NCBI RefSeq assembly: GCF_019399895.1
Contig: NC_091883.1
Location: 3,576,377 to 3,640,376 of the forward strand
Direction of reading: 5' to 3'
From: Cardiocondyla obscurior
Taxonomy: Eukaryota; Arthropoda; Insecta; Hymenoptera; Formicidae
DNA: 64,000 bases
Shown here: in pieces, positions 14,881-28,644 of the stretch
How the letters are laid out: each line of letters starts with the position of its first letter
Numbering within the stretch: position 1 is the first letter of the stretch
Made by a program: the position numbers and the translations under genes
The notes under the pieces: generated by a model
The model's database searches: none
Seen by the model: only the letters and a program-made list of their open reading frames with translations
Told to the model about the DNA's origin: nothing

Positions 14881-15502
14881 TCCTCCCTCCCGCCGCAGTA
14901 TTTTTTTTTTTCTTCCTCCAGTTCTCCTGCCCTCACCTCGCGAACGTGCAAGTTCCACCCATCGATCATCAGGAAAACTTTTACGCGCGGAGAACACACG
15001 CTCTCTTGTGCAACTTATATATTATTTATCTTCGTGGCACACGCGTCAAATTTTTATCGCGCTTTCGATGGATATTTCGCTTAAAAAAACGATTAATTTA
15101 TTTAATTGAAGCGGGGGAAAGAAGAAACCGCTCTGAGCCTTTTAACGAGCAGTTAAATCGCGGCCTTTTTCGCGGCAGATACTTTTTAAACATCCGACTC
15201 GCGACGCGCGCCTACCCGAGCATTATATGTGCGGCCAAATTTTTATTTTTTCCTTTTTTTTCTTTCTTTCTTTTTTCTTTTTTTTTTTTTCGCCGGCGAA
15301 AATGGACAGCGAGCGGCTCGACGATATACGTAAAATTAGAAATGCCAGCGCCGCGCGAAAACACTGGGTCCACTTACGCGGTAACGAGTTCACTGCGTCC
15401 TTTTTGTAAAGGCGTGACGAGGATCACAATGCGTGCGGTTCGACGTGTTTCGACCTACCTACCCGGGGACACGTGTACGTGCGTTTGAAATGAGTGCACG
15501 TA

Positions 15503-15539
15503 GGACACGTGTGCTCGTGGCGAGCACGCGTGAATGTCC
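15503..15539. other. Stable hairpin
   Basis: Arms GGACA plus CGTGTGCTCG (15,503-15,517) face CGAGCACGCG (15,521-15,530) and TGTCC (15,535-15,539), across a 3-base loop. That gives 15 pairs, one of them G-T on one strand, with a single 4-base bulge. The left arm contains a CACGTG core. No gene is attached to it. Confidence 0.6.
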
Positions 15540-16175
15540 CTCGTAAGAGAGCATTGTGCGATTAGGCGACTTCGCCCGCGGTCGCCCGCTGTGAAACGCG
15601 TACAAATTTTTTATTCCCCCGCGGTGTCCGTACGCTGCGAACGCGTTAAATACGTAGGTACGCCGAAGGGCAGGTATGACGTTTTCTGCGGCGACAGCGG
15701 CTAATAGCGTACGTAATCCTAGGCGAACAGAGGCAGGAGATGAGAAAACGAGAAGAAATCAGTCTTCGGCAATCCGGCCGGCGCGGTATATACACGCGGT
15801 ACATATGAAACTCGACGCACACGACGCTAAAGTCACGTTCTCTAGCCGGCGTCACTGTATCTGCCTTTCAGCGTACATCGCGGAGCCTTTACAGCTGACC
15901 TGGCCAGCTTTAAGAGCTGTCTGCTTTCTCGCGGATCAAAAGCTCAAACGGCTTACTTTCTATCGTCACTAAAATTAGGATAATTTTTTCGCGACATCGT
16001 CTAAATTAAACTTATCTATTTGAAAACTATTGGCGAGAGGTAAACTTTTAAACTAGCTCCGGAAGGTGTTCTGGTTTTCTTAGCGCGACGAGAGGGACAC
16101 CGCGGTCGTTCGAGGGCCACGGGGAGGGTTTGAAAAGCGAAGTGAAAAGGAGGAAAGAGGAGAACGCGAGATAAC

Positions 16176-16275
16176 AGAAGGAAAGAACGGAGGGAAGGAA
16201 AATGGAGGAGAGTGAGAAAAGAGGAGAGGAGAAAAGGAGAGGAAAAGTAAAAAGAAAAGAGGAAAGAAGAGAGGT
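16176..16275. repeat. Polypurine tract (about 100 bp)
   Basis: About 100 bases of A/G on the plus strand with only a few pyrimidines, made of GGA/GAAA-type units. It ends in a sequence that resembles a 5' splice site (GAGAG then GTGAGT). Such tracts can form triplex DNA, but no function is shown here. Confidence 0.65.
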
Positions 16276-19200
16276 GAGTCCCGCCCGATTCGTGCACCTC
16301 TACAGGGGGATTTGTGTCTGATTCGTCGGTCTCGATTGGCGGAGGCGGTGCGGACAGGTATCCATATCCGGTATGGGCTGGGCTCGGGCTGTACCCTCAT
16401 CATTCTCGTCTTCGCGGCACGACTACACCGCAGCCTCCACCGACTGCTACAATTCGCAAACATTGTAACTTTCTCACTCACGTCACGCTAGACTTGGTAC
16501 CGTTAATGCTCCATGAATCATTACTTTGTGACTTTTCAAAAGTTTAAAGAGATTCAATATAAACTGATACATTACATTAGCTAATCTGCAATTATTTTTT
16601 TTTAATTCTTTTTTATTGTCTAATAGAATTTATATTTGCTACGGTATTTCTATTTTCAAAGATATTTCTTAACTTAAAAAGATAATTTACCATGCAAATA
16701 TAAATGTGATAAGTCTCGTCGCGTATGAAATAATTTTGAAAAATCGGACGGCCGTATATCTGTTATTAAAATCACGCACAGATGTAAGTAAAAAAAAAAA
16801 AAAAAAAACGTATTTGCAAAGTGCAAAAACGTTAGAATTATTTTGCATAACAATATACGATAGTACACCCTCCTGTGTAAAGAACGAGAGAAACGTTGCT
16901 CTCTATACACGTGTAGCAATTGGAGTCTTGAAACCAACACAGACATCGTCGAGCGATATGAATAAAAGGGAGAAGAACGTTTTTCTATGTGTGAATACGT
17001 AGAAAATCCGGGAGCTATTAACGAGTTTGGCTGGCAATATACGATACCGTAGATCGTCGACCCTCCTCGAAAAAGAAGACGTCAGATTCATGATTGTTAA
17101 GACGTCATCCTTGCGAAACAAGAGTGACGAAGAGCCTGGGGTGAGCCTGGACCAGAAATTGGAGTGACGACGGTTCCGCTCGTTTCATTCCACCCTTCTA
17201 TTGCCGCCAATGTGCTTACCCCGTTTATTCCGTATTATTAAACCCACTTGTCGTTATTTAATATCCCACGAAATATCATGAAAAATAAATCGAATAAAGA
17301 TGCGAGCCACGAGATAATAGAAATCCGAATTACGCGCGACGCAAACGCGGCTTCGTAAACGGATATTATTGCATTAAACAATTTTTTTTACGCGGTTTAA
17401 AAATTATTCAAAAAACGGGTTTAATTTAATTTAATTTTATTATTAATAATTTTTTTCTTTTTAATTGAACCCAGTGATCTTGAAAAAGCGAAGCGATAGT
17501 AACGAAGCTGACAGTAAAATCGGCACCGGCTTGCCATTGCTCGGCATAATCCTGTTAGAGTAATCTTGAGCAGCTAAGGGGATACTTTTAAAGCCAACAA
17601 ATTGTGCCGTGGGCCGTCGATAATTGAGAAATGTTTCCCGACCCCGTTGAATCGCGCAACCACCCTGCCACTCGTGGAACCAGCTTCCGTGAAGAATCGC
17701 CGCTCTCAGGTAAATGTGTGTACGGTCAAAGCTAGGCGAGCGAGCGTGGAATCGGTAGGAGAGACCGCGATCCGTGAGGCGTTAATGCTAGAGTAATTGA
17801 TCGAGCGTTCTCGCGTCCGACTTAATTCGAGCTCTTCAGGAATTACGCCGAGAGTGATTCGTGCCTCTTTTCGATTCCGAAAGATCTCTAGTGTAGTTTA
17901 GACGCGAGCGTTCTCGAGGGTCACGCAGCTGAAAATATCTTGTGGGAAAATATATCTTATTCTCCGAGAATCAGCAGCTGTATCTGACTGATGATCGCAT
18001 CTCAATATGTACGCGAGTAAGCCACGGACGATTTGTAAGGTTTCTGCTTTCTGCGGGCTCGACGGCGATTTTTGTATACGCGCTTATTTATTGCAGATTA
18101 TTACAAGATTAATTAATTTAAATTAATAATGTAAACCTTCCCGATTATTCTAACGATTATAAATCATCGCTGTCGCGGCGCGTCACTATGGGACGCGTGT
18201 AAAAAAAAAAATTTTTTTATTCTTTTAATAACAATAGGCGATTGATTAATTTAAAGTATTCCGGAGTGGAGAGTGATTTTCCATGCGCGTGAATATATTC
18301 AGGACAAGAGATATCCAGCACGGAATTGGATTAAGGTTTAATCGAGCATGAGTTTGACAGAGACTGCGCTCGCGAGGAGGACACGGATCGTCCAACATGT
18401 CGACCGAAAAGCACGAAAGCCAGCATTCAACCAGGATAAATAGAGTTATACGTCGCCGAGCTTGCCATAACCGCTTCCCACACAAGTGGACGTATTGTGG
18501 GTCGCCGACGGCAAATATTTTCTCTCGCCCGGGGCACAATCCGCGCCGAGTCTCGAGGGCGACAAAGGGCCGACAGCGGGAAATCCTGTCGATCGTACAG
18601 AAGCGATTCATTGTCATTCCACGAGAAGAATCGGGGGCCTCACCCCGTGCCGCTAGGTGAAGCCCGTACAAAACGTCGCCGCTGACGCGCCCGGCACGCT
18701 CGGGCCATGGCTCGACGGGCGACGGAGCTCGCGGAAAAATGCATTAGCGGAGAAAGCGTCGTTGAGGTAACTTGAATTCGGCTTCACCCTTTCGTGCCAC
18801 TGTCAGAAAATCAATCCCAAAGAAATATCTCTATAACGAACGTGTGCGATCGATAGGCGCGCCGGGCATCGTTCAGGTGAGCCAAGCTCTTGCCGGCGAT
18901 GTGAAATTTCTCCGGTACATCGGCCTGTTTATCGTCTATTGCACCCTGAGCAAAAAGAATTGAGCGGAAAAAAAAAAATAAAGAAATCGAAAGAGGCGGC
19001 GGAAAAGAGAAAGACGGAAAAAGAGGCGACAGCTGTCCCCTTCCCTCCCCTCGCGGTTACCTCCTGTCGTGGTGCAAACCAGTCGACGCTGTGGTCCCGC
19101 GATATCACAACACCAAACGCCTATTTGTTACACGATAAATATGTAACTGAAGCACAATGTCTCCCTTTCCCTCCGTTCTACGTTGGCTTGCCAGCCCATC

Positions 19201-21365
19201 CTATCCTGTCCGCACGTCTCGAGGGGGAACGAAAACGCATTGCGAACTTGGAACGCGACCATGTTGATGATGGAAGGGTGCGCGCGTACGGAACATTAAA
19301 TCACACAGAAAGAAAGGGAGGAAAGTTTTTAAAAGTTCGCACGAGAATAGACCAAGTGATATCCCAGAGCGCCAGTGAGATAGATCGTCCTAGGTAAAAC
19401 GTCGCGATCGATGCCGAGAATCTCGAAAAAATAAACCTACGAAAGATTTCAAAAGCTAAGCTCAAACTAAGCTAAGACCTTTGATTGATTTAAAAAAAAA
19501 AAAATTAAAAAATAAAAAAAAAAGGTTTAATCGTCGTATTAAAAAAATTAAAAAAAATAATACACGCAGAAATAATTTCTTTCCGTACAACTTTCTGGAC
19601 TCCACATTTTTAACTGCACGTAGAAGCAAAGGAGATGAGTTTTGTGTGTATTTATCGCTCTCTCCCGGAGCGTATCCATCCGTCACCGACGAATACATTC
19701 GCACGGACCTTTGCACGTACGCATAGATTCAGGATAATGTATGTACGAAAAGGGACGGCCCGGTAAAGGCAGAGGCAGATGGCATCCGCGAAGTCAAAAG
19801 TTCTCAAATGAGGGCTTAGTTACAATAACATTGTGAGCATTCAGAAAATTAGCCCGTGAATGGAGGCACTGTCGACACTGTCAGAATAACCTGTGATCTA
19901 CGAATGAATGGCGTTTCGTTAGAGATCGCGGCGACGATCGAGACAACGGCGAGGACTTGGCCGTCAGTTCGTAAAACTGTTTCCCCCTTTTTTTTATTTT
20001 TTTCTTTTTACGAAAATATATAAACTTTCGATTCGAACGTCGGACGTTGCGTGCATTTCATATTTTACAATTGCTAAAGCCTCGAGCTTATCGTCCGATC
20101 TCGCGAAGCGTAAAAGTTCAATTTATATTTAATTAGAAAATATGTTATCGCTGTGCAAACTTTGCCATTCGATAATAATACTGTTTCAATTGCATGGGCA
20201 CCCACCGGTCGCCTGCATTTACATTTTTCAAGCCAATACCTCGTGCAAATATCGTGCAACACAGTGCGCGAATGTTCCTTGAAAGAAAGCATCGAGAAAT
20301 CCGCATGCAACAGACAGACTGTCGTCGTCTTTAACATTTCATGTATGCAACTTACGGGTCGTGACTTACGTGATCGATATCGCAACGTTTCGCCTCGTAT
20401 CGTACTACCGTTATGACAAAACTTCCGCATTATACATCTGCCCTATCGAAACAAACCGTATGTATTTTCTAATAGTTTTTATCTTACGTATCTCTCGAAA
20501 TAATATCGTCAAAACACCGGGGCTCGCGTCGCCGTTTTTCTCGCATTAAAATCGTCGATAAGTTTTCCGAACGTCGACATTATTTCAGATATGCATCTCT
20601 TTTTTTTTTTTTAAATTTTTAATAACGAAATGCCTGCCTTATCGTGCGATTTTATTCTCTGTTAGCAATTAACTCTCTTTCTACTAATTAAATATTCACG
20701 TTCATTGAAGCACCGTATTGTGTTCGTCGAGAAAAGGTATCTTAGATTTATTAATATACATAAAGTTTACCAATGTTTCGCGGTTTGTTTGTCGGCGAGT
20801 TTCGAAAGTGGCGTTATTAAAAAGTAACGAGAGCCAAGTATGCGTTTGCGGATAGTTTGACAAGCGGTAAGCGATGGCGATTGCAGTTACGCGATAATCC
20901 CTCCAGCATTTGCCCCCGGACAACAGTTTCCTTGTGTTACAACAAAAGTATAGACCTCATTATACTATTCTCGTGACGCCCGTGAACTTTTCATGCGAGA
21001 CGTATCGATTGGATGATACCGTAACAGGGATTCGCGCTACAACATGCAAGCCGGCTCTGCTTACGACAACCAGCCGTAAGCCGAATGTAAGCTTACGAAT
21101 AATTCTACGCCGTTGATATTCTTGGACCGCGAAATCGATTGACAGCAAGGAAATGTGTCACGTTCTTGCGTTGTCAATACCAGACGGAATATCGATATGT
21201 TGCTCCGGTGTCCAAGTGTCCACCGGGGTTATGCCTTATACGCGAGCTTGTACTTTACAACTTTTTAATTCTGCCGGGTGTATCTGCAGGCCATCTGCCT
21301 TCGTCCCGTGGTAGAAAATACCTCTGCGAACTGTCACGTTAGTTTTTTTTTATTTTAATTTTTAT

Positions 21366-21393
21366 TATTTTATTTTATTTTATTTTATTTTTT
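21366..21393. repeat. TTTTA simple repeat
   Basis: About five copies of a 5-base TTTTA unit inside a longer T-rich stretch. The same unit recurs at 22,922-22,945 and 35,526-35,560. Confidence 0.8.
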
Positions 21394-21790
21394 TAATTTA
21401 CTTTTTCTTTTCTTTTTTTTTTCTTTTTTTTTGTAATTAGTAATTACTTTTTTTTTTCTTTTTGTCTTTCAACGATTTTATAATTAACGTTTTAATTTTA
21501 TTTAAAATTCCGTTCGAAGGTTCGACGACTCTTCTTTAATTTTTCAATGATCGCAAGGTAACGAAACGATAAAAAGGCAAAAAGAAAGATGGAAACCGGC
21601 GAGAAATGTAATTTCTCGATATGCATACATTAAGCGCGTCTGGCATTTAATTTTTGTTGGTAACAGAAACCTATCTTTTCATCTTCGCTCCTTTCGCTTT
21701 CTGCTTTTTCATCGTGACGGGAATGACGTGTTATGCACTTGTGTGTTTGTGGATAAAAGTAACTCGGCATGAGATCAAGTCGGCTCTTTG

Positions 21791-21830
21791 TACGTGCGCG
21801 CGCGCGGTCGTGTGTGCGTGTATTTTGTGT
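21791..21830. repeat. Alternating purine-pyrimidine tract
   Basis: A run of alternating GC and GT dinucleotides with little interruption, capable in principle of Z-DNA. A similar tract is at 27,779-27,806. It is not linked to any gene. Confidence 0.55.
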
Positions 21831-22921
21831 GGCAGCGAAAGAAAAGAAAAAGAACGAGAAAGAGAGAGAGAGAAAAAAGAAAGGAGAAGAAAAGAAAAAT
21901 GAAGAAGAAAGGGTGACCATGAATTCTGAGAGGCTGACTCAGGCCGTGATTAAGTTATAGTTAGAGGTAGCAGGTACCACCATACGTTAGACAGGTGGAT
22001 TGTGTCAGCAGGTTGTACAATGATCAGCACCTTTACAAATCAAAACAATTACTGTCTTCGGTAGTCCGGGCGCAATGTGATGATCCATAGTGAACGCGAA
22101 CGCGATGATGAGTCCTGCCTATTAATTATCGAGAGGCGCGCGGTAAAATTTCTTCACAATGCGGGTTACGCTCTTGTAACTTACTAACTTGTTGCAGAAG
22201 TCACGATGGACCGTTCGGCTCGTCATTGTACCCCCGGGGACTCGAGACGTTGCGTACGTCGCGGAAATCCTAACCCGCGTCACCGAAAACATTTTCTTCC
22301 CCGGCTGCGTTACATTTACGCGATTAGAATTACGCGCGAGACGAGTTTTAAAAGCCTCGCGACAGGCCGATCAAGCGTTCCCCTTGAACGAGAATCCAAA
22401 ACTCGCGCTCGACAAAGCTACCTCCCGCGGTAACTTCCTTCACATTATGTTTTATTCGGCCCGTGGAACTGGTCCTGTCAGATCGGCCCGTTTCACGGTT
22501 AATTCGGTGAAATATGAGAGCCTTTGGTCGGACACGTAATAGGCGCTCGCAACAAATAGCCCCGCGCGAGACGTCCGGCGCGAGAGAATGCACAAGTTTA
22601 GAGGCGACGAGGTAGGAGCCGGAGCGACATGGAAGATGACTGCGGTATACGCGATAATCGATCGTCATTAGCACCCCGTGGCCGCGTATTTCGTGGCGGC
22701 GGATCGAGACGAGTCCTCGAGCTCGGACGTCGGCGACAGAGGTCAACGTCGCTTTCCCGTGTCAAGGAAACATTAATATCGGACGTGCCGCTGACAAAAA
22801 TGTAAGGACCGCGGATGGCCACCCGCGAGCGTGGAGAACGTCGAAATTAATGACGAGCTTTCGTGGCCGCGGACGACACTCGGGTTATCCTCACGACGAT
22901 CGCAGTTCTTTACTGTGCTAC

Positions 22922-22945
22922 TTTTATTTTATTTTATTTTATTTT
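22922..22945. repeat. TTTTA simple repeat
   Basis: About four TTTTA units running into a pure T tract. Same unit as at 21,366 and 35,526. Confidence 0.8.
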
Positions 22946-25900
22946 TTTTTTTTTTTTTTTTATTTCTTCGACGACGCCCCCGGCTTTCGTCAAATCGACC
23001 GTTTGACGGGTCTCGTTCTTTCTCTTGCCCCGGCGGAATTCTATCCACGGCGTGAATTAAAAATTTGTAAATAGCAAACCGTGGCGAGCTAAATGCTAGG
23101 ATGCCGAACGAGGAAGTAAAAATTGAGACGGGGAAACGGATGTGTCAGGATAATAACGCGACGCTTTTTCGGAATTGTTCGCATGCAGGCGCGCTCGGTT
23201 GGCCAACCAACAGCATGGCCGCGCTTCCTGTACGTTTCTATTCAATTTCTTAATGCAAAATGGCTTCCGTGTCAAGTCGACGCGCAATTATCGGGAGAAA
23301 AAGGGGAACGAGTTAATTCCAGGTTGTCGGTCTGTCTGTCAGAGAAACGAAAAAGGGTTATACACTCTTATATTTTTTCCCGCCTGGTATCCACACTAAA
23401 ACAAATAAAGGAAACGTTGAGCATCATCGTTTGTCGACTGCCAAAATGGCCATTTTTTCTTTTTTTTTTTTTTTTATGGAAAGGCGGAGCTGAGGGGGTG
23501 ATAGAATTAAGAGAGAAAAGGGAGGAAAAGGAAACGGCTCTCCCTTCCAAGCAAAGATATTAATCGCGTTACACTTAACGATAAAAATTATTCGTAACGG
23601 CGATATAAAATATATGTATATTCCACGTACGTACGCGCGTTGAAAATTAGCCGAGAGAACGAGGAAAATAGGGGAGGGGCAATGGGGAGGGAAAAGAGGT
23701 TACTCTTTCTAAGTCTTCCTACCTAAACGGATTCTCTCCCTGATTTAAGTTATTACATTTTACAGCGACGACCCTTCGCGTCGAGAAATGGCTGTCCCGG
23801 ATCGCGGGTAGAAACAAACGTTAAATGCGGCCAGGGAACCGGAAGTAACGCGGGTTAGGCCCCGCATAGCATCCTCATGCCCGCGTCATAAAGTAAAACG
23901 CCGACAATGCGAGCAACGCGCCGAATAATGCGTCGTCATTTCCACGCCGCGCCGCTCGACGCTCGTAAAGATCGTTTTTCCTTTTCGGATCGGAATTGCG
24001 ATCCGCACCCCTTTGCCTTCTCTCCCGCGGCAAAGTCCCGTCTCTCGCAAATAAATTCCCGTCCTGTTTAAAAAGTGACTGACTGAGCCGGCGCGCACTT
24101 GGTACGCGAAAACTTTACGACGCGGCCACGATTTACGATTCTTTACGATTTGTTTTCGCCTCTCCTCGATGTTACAAATGTATATCGCCGCTGAGGTACA
24201 ACAAAGAGACACTGCGAGAAGAATAGACTACGACTGACGCGATCTATAAGCGACGGGGATAAAAATAAAAAACAGGCGCGTTAATTGACGAATAAAATCC
24301 GCACGTCTTTCGCGCAGAAAGCTGCTTCGTAAAAATATATATATCATTTATGTGAAAAATTGCAAATACCGTCCGCAGGATGTACCCCGAGATAAGGAAA
24401 AGAAGCTTCTGATAAAAATCTGCACACAAGTATAGAATTACTTGTATTTACAGCGTGGAATTGTGGCATCTTTCGCATCGCGATAAGATAAGGCATAAAG
24501 CGTGCGAGGGGGAACAGCTTCGATTCGCAATGGCGAAGACCATGTGCGCCATGCACGGGCACTCGATTTCGGGATGCGGCCGCACGTGCACGCACCAGTG
24601 TAAAAGCGAAACCCAAAACGATGTGTGCTCTATCGGCGCGTTATCTCCCCGCCGTCGTTGCGGCTCTAGTGCGTAATCTTTCGCCGACAATGAAAAGAGA
24701 TTACCGCGTGACAGGAGGACACTCGACGCGCTTGTAGATATCTCCGCGTATCGTGTTTTAAGGACGTAATAGTGAAAAGGAACGCTTTCTTTCTCTGTTC
24801 GTATATTGCCCTCGCAAAAGTCGAACATTTATGGAATATTTATGCTCGCGCAAATTTTTTTTTTTCCTGGCCGCAACTGGGAGATTTTTCCGATGGAAAA
24901 CCACGTGCGGTTCCGTCAATCTGGGAATCAAATATTTCTCTTTTAAAGTCCGACAATATAACGTTTATAACAATTTTTAATTATTTTTAGAATTAAAATT
25001 TTATTTGTTCGGTGTATCGTTGAGAAAAAAAAAAAGAAAATTATTAACTCGACTGTCGTAATTTTTTTTTTTAAGTCTATAACTTTGGAATGTTTAAATT
25101 AAATTAAAAATTAATTTCTTGACTAAAGTACAACGGTAAAAATATTATTATATCATTAATCTTCATTATTAGTCATAAATCGCGATCTCTATTATAGTTT
25201 GGAGATCCCAGAGGACTTGAATTCCCAGTTGCGGCGATCGGATCTTCAGATAAGAATTGAAAATTGCAGGTATAACGTGGCGCAGCATCGTGGCAGTATA
25301 ATAGTAACACTAGTAGCATCGGACTCCGTCTTTTATGATCAATGCAGCTCCTTTCACGTTACGCTCTTTCTCATTTCCTTTTTTCCCTCCGCTCTTCGCG
25401 ATATCCGCATCGTTATCTGTCGCCCTATCTCAACACTTTTACGCAGCATCCTTATTAATGCACGATTATTAATATTAAAAAAACGATCTAGAAATTGCGA
25501 CATATAAAAATATATTTAAATTAAATTTAAAAATATCCGACGGTGCCGTGCAGTCTTTTACTAATTCCACCTAAATTGCAACGCGCACGTGCGCGGGGGT
25601 TTCGGCAAAGATAAAGATGCGTTTTTTAATTGCCTGTTGCAGCAGAGGTTCAAGGATAAGTGTCGATAAAGCGAAAAGAAACGCGCGGAGTGTAATGTAA
25701 TGCATATTGTCATTGGGTAACGTTTCTCGATACTGTCTTCGAGGCATAATATATTAACGCACGTCTGGATACGGCCGCGGTGTATGTGTCCTCGTACTTT
25801 CTCTCTCCGCGACATCTCTACAGACTCCGCGTCCTTTCTTCCTCACGCTTCGCAAAGCTTACGCACGATAATGCCTCTCATAAGTCAAAATGATGAACAG

Positions 25901-27778
25901 CTCCGTTTCGTGCACCTATAAGCACCTTTTACGGCCCGAAATTCACGTACGGTGCCAGCGTGTGCGCGCATGCAACGCGCCTGCAGACGCGCGGTAACAT
26001 TGCTGACGCAAAAATATATACACGCGAATACACGATAACGGATTTCATAAATCGCACCGATTGAGTCACACGAATTCTACGTCGATCGAGTATTAATCGG
26101 ATGCGCCCGGTCACCGTATGTCCTCCGTTTATATTTCTTTTCGCCCCGCGGAATTAAATATCGCACGTAACACGTGCGCAGCCGTGTGCGAAACGGCCTT
26201 TAAACCATTCCGGCCTTTTCTCTTTTTTTTTTTTTTCTTTTATTTTTTGAATCCGTGTATGCACATACGGAGAAAGCGGGGCGGGGAGAGAATTCAACTC
26301 GATATTATACTCGATATTAAAATACATCGAGTTATGATAATTAAGCGTAAGCTAGAGGAAGGATTCAGTTTTGTAACTTCGAAGATTCGTGCACGCCGAT
26401 TTGCATGGTGTACTTGCCCGAGCCTCGCATGAAAGAGGAGGTCGGCTTTTAATAAGCATCGCGGGGCACTCGCGTACCGTCGGGGTCCGTTGACAATGAG
26501 CGCATAACTAGATCTGGAGCAGGGCGAAAGGGTTGGCCGCGCCGCGGCGTTATGGTCAGGGGGTTGGCAAAAAGCGGCGGCAGCGGGGTGCAGCGTCTCG
26601 TAAATCATCGGTTAACTCACTGTTTAGGCGGGGCGGTTTCACGGTGGGTACAGTCTATGCATGGGTTTTCTACACTAAATAATTCCATCATTCGCGATAG
26701 GGTCTCGCCCGTAGGAAACAGCGTCCTCGCGCGTTCGGGCACCCCACTTTCGGGCGAGACAACGGGCTGATGTCTCTATAGAATCGCGACGTTCTTCGCA
26801 GCGTAATTTACGAATCCCGAATAAAAAAAATAAAGAAAAAGAGGGAAATTAATTAAGCCGATCAGAGGCACCGGAGCGACAGCTGGGAAATTATTATTAA
26901 CTTTGCGTCTTTTTTTTTAATAAATCACGAAGATATTTCATCAAGCTCGTTTGATTGTCGTTACGTGTGATACTGTAACTTTATATATGATATACGAATT
27001 TTTTTTTATGCGAACGTAAAGCAGAGAAAAAAAATCTTTTATTCTTACTTGTCTACCGAGAGAAGGCGGAGCACGATGAAGATTGAGATGATTCACGTGG
27101 TACTGCCATTTTGTTCGAAACAGGTTCCCGTCGAGCCGGTCAGATCTGCAAGCAACCACGTCCGATAAGTGTCGATTTACGACAAGCTATCACTGAGCGT
27201 GTAATGCTGTTATGTGATTCCATTGCACACACCATTATCGAATCGTCGAGACGAACATAAGCGTATGCACAATGGAAATTCTTATCTTTCTTTTTTTTTT
27301 TTAATAATTTTTTAAATATTTTATTCTCGCGCTCAGCTTTATTTTTAATTTCACATATCCACGCGTTATCTATATTTCGATATCGTGCTAAATAACCGAC
27401 TGTAATAAACGTAAGATTGCCCTGTAGAAATTCAACGAGCTTGCGTAATTAATAATTATAATAATCGCGCGAATATAAAAGTCCGTGTAATTGTTACACC
27501 TACTATAGACGGCGATTTACGTCTAACTTCTTTTTCTTCCGTGACATCGCGGAGCGAGAGGCGCCATGGAAATTCGACCGCGTGCCAAAGGGTGGAGCAG
27601 TATCATTAACACCTCGCAGGTTTCAACATAGCATTCGTCTTGCTTTTCGTATCGGCGGCTCGCACGTCCTCCGCGGTTCCCTCTACGCGCGCGCATAATC
27701 CGACGGTCGCATTTTAAGCGGGCTGCAAGCGGACGCGACATATTTATGGCTTGTTTTTAAATATTAAATGATACAAAG

Positions 27779-27806
27779 GCGCCGCGCGCGCACACACACG
27801 CGCGTC
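27779..27806. repeat. Alternating GC/CA tract
   Basis: A CG run followed by a CA run and a second CG run, strictly alternating over most of its length. This is a possible Z-DNA former. A poly-purine-poor, GC-rich patch follows. Confidence 0.55.
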
Positions 27807-28615
27807 CACGGCGAGGTGGAGCGAGAGGGCGAATAAAGGCCGACCAACAGCGTCGTGTCTCACCTGCCGGTAAAACTCGAATGGAGATGTTAGTAAAGGG
27901 CGAGAGGAGAGAGATTGGTTTGGCTCGATTTGGATGGTGTGCCGAATCTCGAACTCGAATTTATGGGGGAAGCCGACAAGAATGTATCTTCCTTGCCCGG
28001 GTTCTCAGCCCCCGTAACCGATATCTACATTTACGTTTGCCCGGGGAGTAAGGCGCGCGACAGCTTCTCTTCCCTTCCGTCTCCTTCTCTTCGTCGCGGG
28101 ACAATCGAGCCGGCTATTTCCTCGACGGGCGCGTTTATCGGCGCGCATCCGACGTACGACGGCGCGATTGCACTTCTGGTATTCAAGGTGAGCGCTCGCT
28201 CTCGTCTCGCTCCGATATAAATCGTACGTCTTAATGAATCGTAATTGCGACGGGAACGTCGGGACTCTTCAACCGAATAACGACGAGAAGACCTTTGACG
28301 TTTCGCTTCTTCGTTAAGTTTTCGCCGTGTACGAGAGCGAAACAACGGCAGATGCGGACTCGTGCGCTACTTAGAAATGCAGTCTCTCCCCTCGAAGGGG
28401 GAGGTAGAGGAGAGAGCTAGTTGGACGCGAGGACGCGCGTTACTATCAATGTTACCACCGAGACCACCGTTGTTCCAGAGAACGCTGCCGGCGGAGATGA
28501 GCCGTCATTACTCACCCGCGCACCTACGGGGTCAGCGCAGGTGAGTTCGCTCCCACAGCCAGGGCAGCGTGGATTACCGCCTCTATGTGGCACGAATGTC
28601 GAATAGATACGCCCT

Positions 28616-28644
28616 TACAGCCGGCAGAAGCGTCCGGCTGTAAT
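28616..28644. other. Perfect 10-bp hairpin
   Basis: Arms TTACAGCCGG and CCGGCTGTAA are exact reverse complements around a 9-base loop. The left arm contains a TTACAG sequence that looks like a 3' splice site, so the same bases could act as an acceptor that the fold would hide. No gene is proven here. Confidence 0.6.

Larger units (their letters stand above)
10001..20000. other. Non-coding DNA with no recognised gene
   Basis: No supported gene. The segment holds long T runs (10,911-10,932; 12,145-12,162), A runs (16,790-16,808), a CT microsatellite, a perfect hairpin at 15,503-15,539 and a purine tract at 16,176-16,275. Several CACGTG cores lie within 10,510-15,510. The longest open frames (minus 11,847-11,161 and plus 14,664-15,488) run through homopolymers, and their products are low-complexity Phe/Ser/Lys strings, so I do not treat them as genes. 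Confidence 0.5.

Noticed and set aside
14664..15488. 274-codon open frame on the plus strand
   Set aside because: It runs through a CT microsatellite and T tracts, giving low-complexity Leu/Ser/Phe strings.
18809..18875. Exon-like segment on the plus strand between CTGTCAG and CAG-GTGAGC
   Set aside because: One frame is open but only 22 codons long, with no partner exon and no family resemblance.
24455..24676. Cys-rich open frame on the plus strand after a TTTACAG site
   Set aside because: No signal peptide or known cysteine spacing; opposite-strand frames are equally open.
27049..27145. Exon-like segment on the minus strand with a CAA-GTAAGA donor and an open frame
   Set aside because: The acceptor has a poor pyrimidine tract and its phase does not follow the island at 40,154. 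Such combinations arise often by chance at this scale.
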